Source of the DNA: Azadirachta indica
Lineage: Eukaryota > Streptophyta > Magnoliopsida > Sapindales > Meliaceae
NCBI GenBank assembly: GCA_022749755.1
Contig: CM040446.1
Span: 1,852,966-1,916,965 of the forward strand
Reading direction: 5' to 3'
Length of the DNA stretch: 64,000 nucleotides
Part shown: one piece after another, positions 14,375-25,254 of the stretch
Layout of the letters: each line of letters begins with the position of its first letter
Position numbering within the stretch: position 1 is the first letter of the stretch
The notes under the pieces: generated by a model
Databases searched by the model: none
What the model saw: only the letters and a program-made list of their open reading frames with translations
Told to the model about the DNA's origin: nothing
Position numbers and translations under genes: made by a program

Positions 14375-14920
14375 TTTTTTGGAGTGATCTAGCTATTAGA
14401 AAACTTTTTAAAAGTTTTAGACAAATTAAAATATTATAACTAAGATTAATGAAATATATTATTATGTATATAAAATTAATTAAACTAGAATAAAAAAAGA
14501 AATTAACTCGAAGAGAATATAAATTTAGAAACCTTACGTGACAAAAAAATTGGATTCAAGAACAACTAATGGTTTTTTCATTAGTTATTTTGAAAATTTT
14601 AAAGTGTATACATTTTTATTATCCTAACTATAATACCAGAATTATTGAAACTAAAAATTAGATTAACTGAGAATGGTAAATTTAGTGGGAGTGAAAAACC
14701 ACAAGAAGTAAAAATTTAAAAAGTTAGGGTACAAGTTCTTTTACCCTCAATTTCTTCTAAAGTTATTGTTCATATAATTATTGAACAAATAAACAATAGG
14801 TAAGAACAACGAATAACTAATAAAGATAATATTAATAAACCTATAATAGATAAATCACAATGAATAACATTGAGAAAGTCATAAAGACAAAGAAAACAGA
14901 CTATTTCTAACAATTATGTG

Positions 14921-16471
14921 GTGTATCTATGAGAGTTAGAATTTGACTTAGGAATAAATAAAGATCCGAATAAGTTTTCTCAAGCCATTGAATGTGCTAG
15001 CTATTCTAAATGAGTAAATGCCATAAAGGATGAGTTGAAATCTATGGAATAAAATGAAGTTTGGAACCTTATTGAATTACTTAAAGATTGTAAGAAAATT
15101 GGGTGTAAATGGGTTTTTAAAACCAAACGTGATTCAAATGATAATATTGAATGCTAAAAGGCTAGACTTTTCGCCAAAAATTTTACTCAAAGAGATAGTG
15201 TTAACTATAAAGAGACCTTTTCACTAGTCTCTAAGAAAGATTCTCTTAAAATTATTATGACTTTAATGGCTCATTATGACTTAAAGTTGTACCAAATGGA
15301 TGTGAAAACTATCTTTCTAAATGAGAATTTAGAAGAAGAAGTTTACATAGGTCAATATACAAACTTAAGCAAGCTTTTCGCCAACGGTATCTTAAGTTCA
15401 ATGATACCATAACTCATTTTGGATTTAAAAAAAACACCATTGATCGGTGTATATATCTGAAGATTAGTTGGAGCAAGTTTATATTTCTAATTTTGTAGGT
15501 TAATGACATCTTATTTGCTACTAAAGATCTTAGTTTATTACATAAGATTAAGAAATTTCTCTCTAAGAACTTTGAAACGAAGGATATGGAAAAGACAGCG
15601 TATGTGATTGGAATAAAAATATTTCGGGATTGATCACAAGGATTATTATGATTGTCTCAAAAAGTATATATCAGTAAAGTTCTAGAAAGATTCAGAATGG
15701 AAAAGTGTTCAATAAGTATCTTTCCAATTTAGAAAGAAGATAAATTTTGTCTTATGCAATGCCCAAAGAATGAATTGAAACGTAAATAAATAAAAAACAT
15801 TCCTTATGCATCAATTATTGGGAGCTTGATATATGTTTAAACATGTACCAGACCAGACATCAATTTTGCTTTTAGAATGCTTAGTTGATGTCAAAGCAAT
15901 CCGGGATTGGATCACTGGAAGGCTAGTAAGAAGGTGTTAAGGTACTTGTAAGGGACAAAATATCACATGCTCACTTATCGGATACCTAATTGTCTTGAGC
16001 TAATTGGATAATCAGATTCAGACTTTACTGAATGTATTGATACAAGAAAGTTCACATTTGGTATTTTTTCCTTTTAGCAGGAGTAGCAATCTCATAGAAA
16101 AATGCGAAACATTTTACTTTTTCTGCATCTTATATGGAAGCGGAGTTTATGGCATGTTTTGAAGTCATAATTCAAAGAAATTGGTTGCAAAACTTTATTT
16201 CAGGACTTGAAATAGTCGACAGTATTACCAAGCCGTTGAAAATTTACTGTGATAATTCTGCGGTAGTCTTCTTCTATAAAAATAACAAGTATTCCAAGGG
16301 TGTTAAACATATGGAATTGAAATATCTTACTATTAAAGAAGAAGTTTAAAAATGAAAAGTGTCAATTGAGCATCTTAGCATTAATCTTATGATTGCAGAT
16401 TCATTAATAAAAGGATTATCTCCAAAAACATTTACTGGACATGTTGAAAGGATAGACGATATTGAAAAATT
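14921..16471 (+). mobile_element. Decayed Ty1/copia retrotransposon, RT-RNase H remnant
   Basis: Across frame changes and many stops, the plus strand encodes fragments of a copia pol. These include GCKWVFKTKRDS, then KARL.AKNFTQ and ETFSLVSKKDSLKIIM, then YQMDVKTIFLNENLEEEVY (reverse transcriptase). Further on come a YVDD-box region reading VNDILFATKDL and, at 16134-16349, the RNase H block with MEAEFMACFE and KIYCDNSAVVFFYKN (72 codons with stop). The segment after EEEVY appears to have lost part of the RT by deletion. No gag, protease or integrase was recognised, so the element is 5'-truncated. It is dead, and several stops replace expected Gln or Trp codons. The probable 3' LTR follows and is split by the Mutator-like element. 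Confidence 0.85.
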
Positions 16472-16499
16472 TTAGTGATTTTATATTTGATATTTCAAT

Positions 16500-16971
16500 A
16501 TTATTTATGTATTGTTTCTTATACTTATGGATATTTTATTTTACTAGATTGTTTTATATAAAAATTTGATAGGATTTAATTTCTAATCAAGAGATTAAAG
16601 TGGACCATTATTAATTTCGTATTAAGTAAAAAGCTAATATTGTAATACATAAAAAGAACTATGTCCATTTAATAATGTGGAACTGCTATGACTCATATTA
16701 GTTTACATTTAATGACAATATTATGATATGACCAATATATGTGAAATCTTATTTAATGGTCATGTGCAGTATGTTTAAATAAGAATAGTTATTTTACCAC
16801 ATGGGCCAAGTGAGAGAATGTAAAATATTATGCTGAGAGTGGCCCATGTAGTTAAATTAGTTATTGGTTAAATTAGTTAGTCATAGTTTTAACTAACATG
16901 TACTTTGATGGAACATGTAGTTAAAAAATAATTAAATATTACGTTCTTCTAACATGTTTCAATAAAAAATA
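16500..16971 (+). repeat. Probable copia 3' LTR, left part, interrupted by a MULE
   Basis: This follows the RNase H end of the copia remnant and shows no coding potential. It contains an inverted pair ACATGGGCC/GGCCCATGT about 45 bp apart (about 16799-16852). The last nine bases (16963-16971, TAAAAAATA) are the target duplication of the inserted MULE. After the MULE the sequence resumes at 25378 and reaches a stretch (about 25535-25575) with a CATTGG...ATCGGTGAAG pattern like the end of a copia LTR. The upstream LTR is not in view to compare, so the outer borders are uncertain. Confidence 0.5.
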
Positions 16972-17092
16972 GGGAAATTTTCAACAGTAACCACTGTTGA
17001 CTTAAGATTTTCAAAAATGATCAATATATAAATAAAAAATTATAAAAAATGACCACCTTTTAATTTTTCGAACAAAATTATCCCTGTCCCCA
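16972..17092 (+). repeat. MULE left terminal inverted repeat
   Basis: Starting at GGGAAATTTT, this segment matches the inverted right end with scattered mismatches and one small indel for about 115 bp, ending near a CCCTGTC block. A short stem, CAACAGT-AACC-ACTGTTG (16982-16999), lies 10 bp from the tip and is conserved at the other end. Transposase normally binds such TIRs. Confidence 0.9.
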
Positions 17093-17099
17093 TTTGCAA

Positions 17100-18240
17100 C
17101 AAAAATTCCCAAATCGATTTGGGGACCACTTCTGTTTGTGCGCGAAACCCTAACTCTGTTTGTACGCGAAAGTAACAACGTAAGCGAAAGTTCAATCGGC
17201 AATCATTATTCCGACGGTCGACGACGACGATAAAGACTTAAAAATCCGATCACTTTCACGTCGACGACAGCAAATTTGGCCTAATATCCGTTCGCATTTC
17301 GACGACAGAGGTAATTTGGGTAACTGAGGTACGAGTTTCAGAAATTTTCTTTGTATTTAAAGTGGATTTATTGACGATTTTGGATGAATTTGCATGGGTT
17401 AGTGATTTATTTATCAATTTGTTAGAAATTAATCCCAAAAACTCGAACAATTGTATGTCGTTGGCTATATAATTAATTAATCGAGTTTTATTTTGATTAC
17501 TGTGATACAAACTCTTTTATTTATATTCATGATGTGATGGAAAATGAGTGTCAAATGCATGAGGATTGTGTGATGTTGATAGAAGTGGAGCTAAAGTTGG
17601 AGACTGAGGGTGAGCGATGGTTTCGATCACAAATGCATGTGCGAAAGTTTGGTAGTCGTGATCGAAACTGTCGAAAGAACGTGATCGAAACTGAGAAAAT
17701 TATGTGATCGAACAATACAATCTACTCTAATAATCAACCTCAATCATCAACATCACACAAATTTCATCAACAACATATAATTGAAAACCAAAAGAACGCG
17801 ATCGAAACTGAGAAAATTATGTGATCGAAACTTTGGAAATTATGTGATCGAAAGTATACATCTCGCATAATTTTCAATGTTTCGATCACGTTATATTTTT
17901 ATTATGGTTTTGGTAAGGGTTTCAGTTTCGATTAGAAATAGGAGTGTTGATTAATTTTAGTTACACTTTCGATCACATAAAAAGTATAGTAACTTTCGAT
18001 TACGAAGTATTTATAACGTGATCGAAAGTGTAGTTTCAATTTTTTCAGAATCTTGTCTTCCTGTTTATGTTTTCGTATACATTGGGGTTATACTTTCGAT
18101 CATGATTTGTATGATCGAAACATCAGTTTCGATTTTTCCAGTTTGCAGTTTTTCTTTTCTGTATTCTAATTGCAGTTTAAATTTGCATTATTTGTATATG
18201 TGTTTTCACTAACATATGTAGTTTTTTTATGGTTCAGGTA
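17100..18240 (+). promoter_or_regulatory. MULE left subterminal region with TTTCGATCAC motif array
   Basis: This region lies between the left TIR and the Ulp1-like gene. It has a perfect 16-bp palindrome CCCAAATCGATTTGGG (17108-17123), a telo-box-like AAACCCTAAC near 17146, and roughly a dozen copies, in both orientations, of TTTCGATCAC/GTGATCGAAA or one-base variants. Examples are at 17621, 17658, 17681, 17821, 17844, 17880, 17967, 18018, 18094 and 18112. The cluster sits where the Ulp1-like gene should have its promoter. A role as transposase-binding subterminal repeats or as a shared promoter element is inference. Confidence 0.55.
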
Positions 18241-18243
18241 AAA

Positions 18244-21200
18244 ATGATTGTTACTGTGACAAGAGAGTTAAAGATCTAGAAAGCCGAACATTTTTCGGCT
18301 GTTGTAACCTCATTGTCAAAGGAACGGGTCTTAAAGACAGTGCAAAAGAAGCTGACCTCAACACAGCAAGAGTTGTTTAGGCAGACATGTTTTGGCCATT
18401 TGTTGGACATAGAAGACATCCAATTTTCAGGCAACCTTGTGCATAATATGTTACTTCACGAGGTGGTTACGGAGGGAGCAGAGAAGGAGATGTGGTTTCT
18501 AGTAGGGGGCAGTACCATATGTTTCTGACACATTGAGTTCGGCTTGATAACGGGGTTGATTTTAGGGCCATATCCAAGTAATGTAGGTGGGTTTACAAGG
18601 TTGAGGGACTTGTACTTTGGTGGGGAATTCAGCATGGAATTAAAGGATATGGAAAAAGCATACAACGCAATAGACTTTAAACTGATAGATGACATGGACG
18701 CAGTGAAGTTGTCATTGTATGTGTTGATGGACTTGTTTCTACTTGGCCGGGGCCAACGGTATCACACCGATATGTGGATACTGCAAATAGTTGATGACTT
18801 AGAGCAGTTTAATCGATTTCCCTGGGGGTCTGTTGTATGGACATACACCTTCCGTTCATTGAGTAGGGCGATGAGTCGACAGTTGGCCACATATAAGGTT
18901 AAACAATCTCAGAAGCGAAAGAAAGGACTGAAGCACGTCAATCGATACAACCTTTGCGGGTTTCCTTACGCATTTCAGGTACTTGGGTGTTCACTTTAAT
19001 ATTTAAGTGTGTTATATTTTAATTTAACTGTACATTATCATGTTACTAAAATGAAACTTTATTTGCATGTAGATTTGAATGTACGAGACTATCTCCACTG
19101 CTGGGTCTGAGTTAGGGGCACGCATCAATTCCCGCCTTCCTCGTATATCGAGATGGGCCGTGGCAAGAAAGAACGTCCGCGACGAGGAGCTGAAGTCGTA
19201 CATTTTCAATGATAGCTCGGTACAATTTAATAATATATTTTTTTTTATATTTCCCAGTTTTTTGTGAACTTTGATATATTTTATTTGGTAATAAAATTTC
19301 CTATCCTGATAATGACCAGCCCCCGTCCGTCATCCGTACAATGGACGTATCATCGACAGAGCATTTTTTGCCGTATGGTCGGCCTTTACATTTCGATGCT
19401 GCATATGGTGGTGAATATGTCGGCACTGTTCTCCCTGACCACGTGGACGGTGACGAGTTGGCCTTATCACCAAGGACACCAGCGGTAAGCTAAAAATACT
19501 AAGTACTTAATTTATAATTTTTTGGGTTGAACTTCTACTAACATTTATATACTATACCGTCCTCTTAGGGAGAGGCGACGAGCAACGAGGATTCATCACC
19601 CTCCATTCCTCCAAGTTCAAGGAAAATTAGAAGAAAAGTGAATTTTGTTGAAAGTTTAGTTTCAACAAGTGAAAATCATCAATTTTATGACTATTAACAT
19701 AGTTTCCTAACAATCTGAACTTTGTTTTGGCAGCGAGCCTGTCCCTCTGTTGTGTCCAAGGAGGTTCCTCAGCATAATGACCCTGAAGAGTCTCCAGCAG
19801 GGCACAATACATTTCCTGACATGTCGCAACCAGAGCCCGACATACGTACACCGACTACCGTTGTCCCAGAACAATCTAATCATCTATTGGTCGTTGAACA
19901 GCAGGTTTGAGATCTATGTGCTGATTTCCACGCCTATTCAAAAAAGCAAGAAGATATGTGGTGTCGGCAGGAGGAAATACTATGGCATCAGGATGAGACA
20001 TTGACAGTGCCAGTCAGAGAATTGACTAGTCGAACTGCATCTGAGCTGCCACAGGATCCTCAGGTGTGATTTTTGGTTGATTTGTTGGGTTGTTTATAAA
20101 CAATGTAGACGGTATATTTTGGATATTATCGAAACAGATTATTGTAGTTGTCACGTTTTTCCATTGAGTTTTATTTAATTGCTTTTGTCTTTTTCTATGG
20201 TTACAAGTTCATCACGTAGGTGAGGCTAGTGTGTGCATTGTCGATGCGCCTAAAGATGTTAAAGTCTGTTGCTCGCTTCCTCAACCTCAGCTGCCTGCAC
20301 AAAACAATACGAGTCGATACGGTCGGGAATACAGGAGAGCTGGATCACAACGGACCCCATATACAAACCCATTCAAACGACAGCGCAAATCTCGAACTCA
20401 GTCGGTGCTGAGGGGATGGCCACAATACTCTTCAGAGTATGTTATAAATCCGACTTGTCCAGTTCCAGCAGACTTATATGCAGAGTTCGTAAAGTGGATG
20501 GCTACTCCAAAGGTATTCATTGAGACTCGCACTGTTTCAATAAATGTCCGCATGGCTCAGGCTAGTGGCAGATAAGGGACAGTGGCTTGAGGATACGGTA
20601 TGTTTCAATATCTATCATTTATTCATTTAATTTTGTTTTTGATTTCTATCCGTGATGTTTATCTTGACCACTTTGATATGTTGCAGCATATGAACGAGTA
20701 CATGCAGCTGCTTGCTCACAGGCAAGGGGCATGTGCGCAGCAGGTGCCGCAACGTTGGACAGTTGCATCCACACATTTGTTCGTAAGTTTGATACTTTAA
20801 ATTTTTTTGCAGACTTACTGTTATATTATATAATTGACAGTTCGAATAATAATTACTCGAAATTTTATGACAGTCATTGTTACAAGCCGCTTGGGACGGA
20901 TATTTAAAAGGCGAGTTAGAGTTGGGCGCTTTTTACCCATCGACAAATCTTGAGTCACATGTGGAGGGCAAATACAGTGTTGTCCATCGTGCATGGTGGA
21001 CAGTGGACGAGGTTTATATGCTGACCTGTATCAGTTCCTCGTATTAGGTAGCATGTGCCATCCATTTACGTAGGCGTCAGATTATAGTGTACGACTCCTG
21101 TCCATCCGCACATTCCGAGCAGATGTTGGTTGAGGTCTTGTGGCCGATATATGAGCTACTCCCCTTCTTGCTCGATGATGCAGGTTTTTATGACATCAGG

Positions 21201-21397
21201 ACTCCGAGGAGCCATTTTCAGTAGTACGGCCTATTGATGGAGTCCCCAAGCAGCAGATGTCCGGTGATTGCGGAGTGTTCACCTGTATGTATATATACTA
21301 TTTAGGTTTAGATAGGTCCCTTAACTTAATGCCAGCAGATGAGGTCTTTTTTAGGAGGAAAATAGCTGTAGAGTTATGGAATGGCATTTTGTTGTAG
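18244..21397 (+). pseudogene. MULE-borne DUF1985 / Ulp1-like (C48) cysteine peptidase gene, broken
   Basis: The first part encodes a DUF1985 domain with RQTCFGHLLDIEDIQF, EMWFLVGGS, LITGL and, further on, HVNRYNLCGFPYAFQ (to 18978). An intron of about 94 bp follows, then an exon at 19073-19219 reading MYETISTAGSELGARIN and RISRWAVARK. Further short exons carry low-complexity text. The 3' part (about 20870-21397) encodes a C48 peptidase core, with CAIHLRRRQIIVYDSC (catalytic Asp region) and SGDCGVFT containing the presumed catalytic Cys (codon 21269-21271). Lesions are in-frame TAG 18277, TGA 18526, TGA 19076 (where Trp is expected) and TAG 21045, plus a frame change near 21220. At 21042-21047 the expected catalytic His-Trp pair reads Tyr-stop. 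Such genes travel with MULEs and are not normal host SUMO proteases. The middle exon borders are not resolved. Confidence 0.85.
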
Positions 21398-22021
21398 ATG
21401 ATTATTATATTTGTATTTATTTGTATATATTGTATATAACCATTTTAATTAAATGTATTATATCTCATTTTTTATCCACTTTTGATTATATATGTCATTG
21501 TTTGCCAGCAGTTTATGATAATTAATAGATAAAGGAAAAACATTGCAATTTCAGGTTCCAGTACGTCCAAAATTATGTTATCTATATATATATGATGATG
21601 TTCGAAGGTTATTGAGATTGTCTTCAGGAACTGGAGATTCTGGAAAAATCGAAACTAAACTTTCGATCAAGTACAAAAAAAACACGTGATCGAAACTGTA
21701 CTTTTGATCATGGTTAAAACCTTGATCGAAAGTGTACTTTCGATCACGTGTTTTTTTTGTACTTGATCGAAAGTTTAGTTTCGATTTTTCCAAAATCTCC
21801 AGTTCCTGAAGATTAACCGTACAACTTTCGTACAACTTTTTAGGAAAAAATTCAGTTTCAATTAACCGTGATCTATTAAATAGATAAAGTTATCGTATAG
21901 AATACATAACTCCAAATTGAAAGCAATAAACATTAGTACAGCGAGTTCATTTGTTGAAGCATAGCAATCTAACATCGTAACAAATGTTGCAAAAATTAAT
22001 GTACAAGTAACAACACAAATT
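21398..22021. repeat. Spacer between convergent MULE genes, with a 192-bp hairpin
   Basis: An inverted repeat covers 21621-21812. Arms of about 90-95 bp match with only a few differences around a short centre (GGTTAAAACC). The arms contain copies of the TTTCGATCA motif and a CACGTG core on each side. Its placement between the 3' ends of two converging genes means a read-through transcript from either gene would fold into a long double-stranded stem. Possible roles are bidirectional termination or small-RNA production; neither is shown. Confidence 0.8.
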
Positions 22022-23533
22022 TCACTTGTTTGAGTGAAGTGGAATCAGATTTTTGCAAGTTGCGCGGTTGTGCCCCAGTTGATGACAGCGTGAACACATA
22101 CGCTGGATCACATCCTCTCCAATAGAAGGAATTCTGTATTTTCTTGGTCGACCAACAGTAGGACGTTGCCTCGGCGGCTTCAAAGTGATTTCTCGTACAT
22201 CAGGTGGAATCACCCAATCTACATCATTTCCAACGGGATGAACAGACTCTGCATATGAATTCAACCATGCGTTAGTGGTGTAAAAGTGTGCACACAGTGA
22301 ATTATGTGACAAACGGATGTGGCGACATGCTGCAAGAGCGTGACCGCATGGGAGTTCTGATAGATCAAAGCGTCTACAACTGCAAGTCTTATGCTGCAAA
22401 TGTACGACCTCAACTGTGCCCCGGTGTTTAACCTCAAACTCATGCCGTGACACTGGTTCCACGGTCATAGGTCGAGATAACTCTATCTGTTCATCAACAA
22501 CAGCTTGGGCCGCTGGAGTAAGGAATGCATCTCTGCCAGCAGCCTGCTCCCTACGCTCGTAAAACCACCGTTGTATAGTAGATCTTATGTGATCAGCCAA
22601 TGACGTGATTGGAAGTGAACGTGCGTGTCTTAATAATGAATTCATACTTTCTGCGATATTGGTAGTTAGCAAGTCATAACGCCGAGAAGGAAAATATGCT
22701 CTTACCCATTTATGCAGTCCAACCTCATTTTCTAGATAATCTGCTGCTGGTGGATGCATCACCCTAAGATTTTGTATGTACCTATTACACTCTGTTACCC
22801 GATATGCCTTAGCAGCATGAAAGTAAGCAGCCATGAATATCTCAGTTTTTCGGGCACGCATCTTGTACTTGGCCTTCACATTCCCAGAAATATGGTAAGA
22901 ACAAAATCCATGGGCTGCATCAGGGAACACGATCGCAATCCCTTTCTCAATACTATTGTGTCGATCAGATATGAAAACCAAGTTCTGAATCAAGCCGATT
23001 GCCTCTCGAAGTTTTAGGAAAAACCATTCCCACGAGGCGTTATTCTCAGAATCGACAACACCAAACGCCAGAGGATAAATTTTGTTATTTCCATTTAGTG
23101 AGGTAGCCACAAATAATGACCCACGATAAGTTCCCTTCAAGAAAGTTCCATCAACTACAATAACTGGTCGAATTGTGGTACGAAATCCTTTAATACATTG
23201 TCCCAATGACATAAAAAAGTACAAGAAGTGATCGTCGGAATCTTTTTGAATTGACGTTACTGTATCCGGATTTTTTTCCTTCAACACGTAACAGTACCAG
23301 GGAAGTCCCTTAAATGACTCTGAAGGATCGCCAGTTACAAGCTTCAAGGCACGTTCTTTACTACGCCATGACTTTATGTACGATAGCCGTACCCCATAAT
23401 CAGCCTGAACGTCATCGCGAATATTTTGGGGAGTGTAACTTCGACTGCAGTCCTTAAATTTATCCTTAATTAGTTCTCCAATTAATGCGAGCTTGCTTGG
23501 CGATGACCATCTTGGAGCTCTTCGTTCTGACAA
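22022..23533 (-). CDS. MULE transposase, catalytic and C-terminal part
   Basis: This 503-codon open stretch carries the catalytic MULE transposase. Counting from its first codon, the DDE triad is Asp128 (VVDGTFLKG), Asp190 (FISDRHNSI) and Glu295 (NIAESMNSLL). A SWIM zinc finger (Cys384, Cys386, Cys396, His398) follows, then an AT-hook-like GRPRKYR (461-467) and a CX2CX4HX4C zinc knuckle (Cys480, Cys483, His488, Cys493). The enzyme cuts and pastes the element at its TIRs. The first dozen or so codons read the wrong frame: the true gene continues upstream through a DNA-binding region to 24633, and a one-base loss near 23487-23492 separates the frames. The catalytic domain itself is free of lesions. 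Confidence 0.92.
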   Translation of the reverse strand: MSERRAPRWSSPSKLALIGELIKDKFKDCSRSYTPQNIRDDVQADYGVRLSYIKSWRSKERALKLVTGDPSESFKGLPWYCYVLKEKNPDTVTSIQKDSDDHFLYFFMSLGQCIKGFRTTIRPVIVVDGTFLKGTYRGSLFVATSLNGNNKIYPLAFGVVDSENNASWEWFFLKLREAIGLIQNLVFISDRHNSIEKGIAIVFPDAAHGFCSYHISGNVKAKYKMRARKTEIFMAAYFHAAKAYRVTECNRYIQNLRVMHPPAADYLENEVGLHKWVRAYFPSRRYDLLTTNIAESMNSLLRHARSLPITSLADHIRSTIQRWFYERREQAAGRDAFLTPAAQAVVDEQIELSRPMTVEPVSRHEFEVKHRGTVEVVHLQHKTCSCRRFDLSELPCGHALAACRHIRLSHNSLCAHFYTTNAWLNSYAESVHPVGNDVDWVIPPDVREITLKPPRQRPTVGRPRKYRIPSIGEDVIQRMCSRCHQLGHNRATCKNLIPLHSNK

Positions 23534-23667
23534 CTGTGAACTGAGTTCATTTTTGTCACTTGAAAATATGTATTACGGTTGGTCCTGGTCGCACGAATTC
23601 TCCATTGACATCTTTCAACTAGGCACTTTGCCTTAAACCGATCTGTAGTTGACTTGTAAACCTTGAA

Positions 23668-24633
23668 TTAGAAATGATTCCTTAATGCAAGCAAGCCTAG
23701 CTTATCTCGAAGTGCTTGCTTCGTATCGAATATCTGCCCAACTGAAACATCACTTGATTCAGTTCCCGATAGTGCATCACTTGGCATAACTTCTAATGGT
23801 GGAACTGGAGGCAACCACCGAATAAATTGATTTTCAGACAAAAGAATTGTCATTGAGCAACTCCTCTGAGTAGGACCGTTACAGCCATCGTCCTGTGGCT
23901 CGCTTTCTTCATCAGCAACATTTCTTCCTTGTTCGCTGCGCTGAGAGATGTCAGGCCCAAAAATGTTTGCCTCAACATCATGGTAATCATTTTGATGTGC
24001 ATTGTTGTTGTAGAGAGGAGAATCTCCTCCATCAAGGGTGGTCGCATCATCAAAAAAGTTCACGGGTCGGTGTTGGAGGTTTGGAGGCATCTCTGAAACT
24101 TGACTTTGCTGGAAGTATCGATCTACAAACCCTTGCACAGTGTACTCGAACTGATTGTTGCATTGGGCCTGGGTTGTGACTGCAGGAACAACATTATTAA
24201 CTTGATTACTTCCACTAGAAGACATAAACTGTGTTGCCGTTACAGAAATTGCATGAGGCGAAAAATCAGTGGGAACTTCTGCATTGTCCACACGATCCAA
24301 GGTAATATATAGTGGGCAATATCCCCTTCGGCTGGCCATATAAGGACTATTGGCCGACATGAATGCTCGAAAGTCTAGTTCGGTTGTGATATCCGCTGCC
24401 ATAAAACTCGCCCCGGATTGTGTACACACCGAATACTTAGTTTTTGTCTTTATGATAAATTCAGAAGGATTAATTTTAAATGCCTCATACAACATCTTCA
24501 TAAAATCATGATATCTTATTAATCGATCAACCAAAAATCCTCTCATTCTGCCACTGACATATTCTTCGCCGCCGTTCGGTGTTCGTTCCCAACAGCCGTC
24601 ATTAACAGTAACAATTGTTATTGACTCAGTCAT
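23668..24633 (-). CDS. MULE transposase, N-terminal part (cut off by a nonsense codon)
   Basis: This 321-codon stretch begins MTESITIVTVNDGCW. It has a compact N-terminal domain of about 110 residues of the kind found in plant MULE transposases, then an acidic, Asn/Gln-rich linker, then the start of the MuDR DNA-binding region (FDTKQALRDKLGLLALRNHF). A TAA at 23668-23670 ends it. The same frame continues immediately with FKVYKSTTDRFKAKC and CQWRIRATRTNRNTYF, which is the rest of the MuDR zinc-binding domain, so the stop is a single nonsense change. With the downstream part the intact gene would have had about 870 codons on 24633-22022, an ordinary size for this family. Confidence 0.88.
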   Translation of the reverse strand: MTESITIVTVNDGCWERTPNGGEEYVSGRMRGFLVDRLIRYHDFMKMLYEAFKINPSEFIIKTKTKYSVCTQSGASFMAADITTELDFRAFMSANSPYMASRRGYCPLYITLDRVDNAEVPTDFSPHAISVTATQFMSSSGSNQVNNVVPAVTTQAQCNNQFEYTVQGFVDRYFQQSQVSEMPPNLQHRPVNFFDDATTLDGGDSPLYNNNAHQNDYHDVEANIFGPDISQRSEQGRNVADEESEPQDDGCNGPTQRSCSMTILLSENQFIRWLPPVPPLEVMPSDALSGTESSDVSVGQIFDTKQALRDKLGLLALRNHF

Positions 24634-24764
24634 GCCTGCACTAAATCAAAATATTGTGTTACAAAACTAAATCCAAATATTTTTATACATGATAACATAT
24701 AGATTATTTGCAAAACTGAACAAATCTTCTGGTATCTATTAATTTTTCTGTACTCGAAATTTAC

Positions 24765-24871
24765 TTTCGATCACGTAGGAGAGAAATCGAAAGTGGTAAG
24801 TTTCGAGCATGGGCAAAATTTTGCCATGCTCGAAACTTACCACTTTCGATTTCTCTCCTACGTGATCGAAA
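24765..24871. repeat. 107-bp near-perfect hairpin upstream of the transposase
   Basis: Two arms of about 53 bp are reverse complements except for one extra G. They begin TTTCGATCACG and end CGTGATCGAAA, with the centre at AAAATTTT. The hairpin lies about 130 bp upstream of the transposase start codon and about 400 bp from the right TIR, so it lies in or near the promoter. The outer motif is the same as in the left subterminal array. Confidence 0.9.
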
Positions 24872-25254
24872 CTCTCGCACAGGTCGTCTTCTTCCTTGTT
24901 TTTCACTCGTTTTCCATTTAACCATCACACCAAACACACTCAACGTTTTGAAAGCACACTTTTTTTCTTGATTTCTTTCATTACATTTATTGATTCTACA
25001 CAAATACTCAAAATAAATGTTACATATATTTTGTTCTCTGTTCTAAACTATTTTTCAGACACGTACCTGATTCTCTCCCTCTGTAAATAAGTGATTTTCT
25101 TCGAATCAAATGAAGTTGATCTCAAAAACAACAAACCAAGTAAATCACTTAACAAGCTCCAAATCAAATGATGGACAGTAGATAAAGCTAGAGAAGAAAT
25201 GAAGAAAAAGAAGGGTAATTTTCAACAGTAAGCGAAACGCAGTTTAATTTGGAT

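Larger units (their letters stand above)
8401..14900. other. AT-rich intergenic region with microsatellites
   Basis: I find no gene that I can support. The stretch contains a CCCTA-type pentanucleotide run (about 10520-10557), (TA)15 at 12649-12678 followed by a GATGAA run (about 12697-12724), (TA)n at 13519-13542 and (TAT)11 at 14341-14373. Two CACGTG-containing sites lie near 12934-12952. Base composition from 13050 to 14000 is extremely AT-rich. Open frames are short and low-complexity. Confidence 0.6.
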
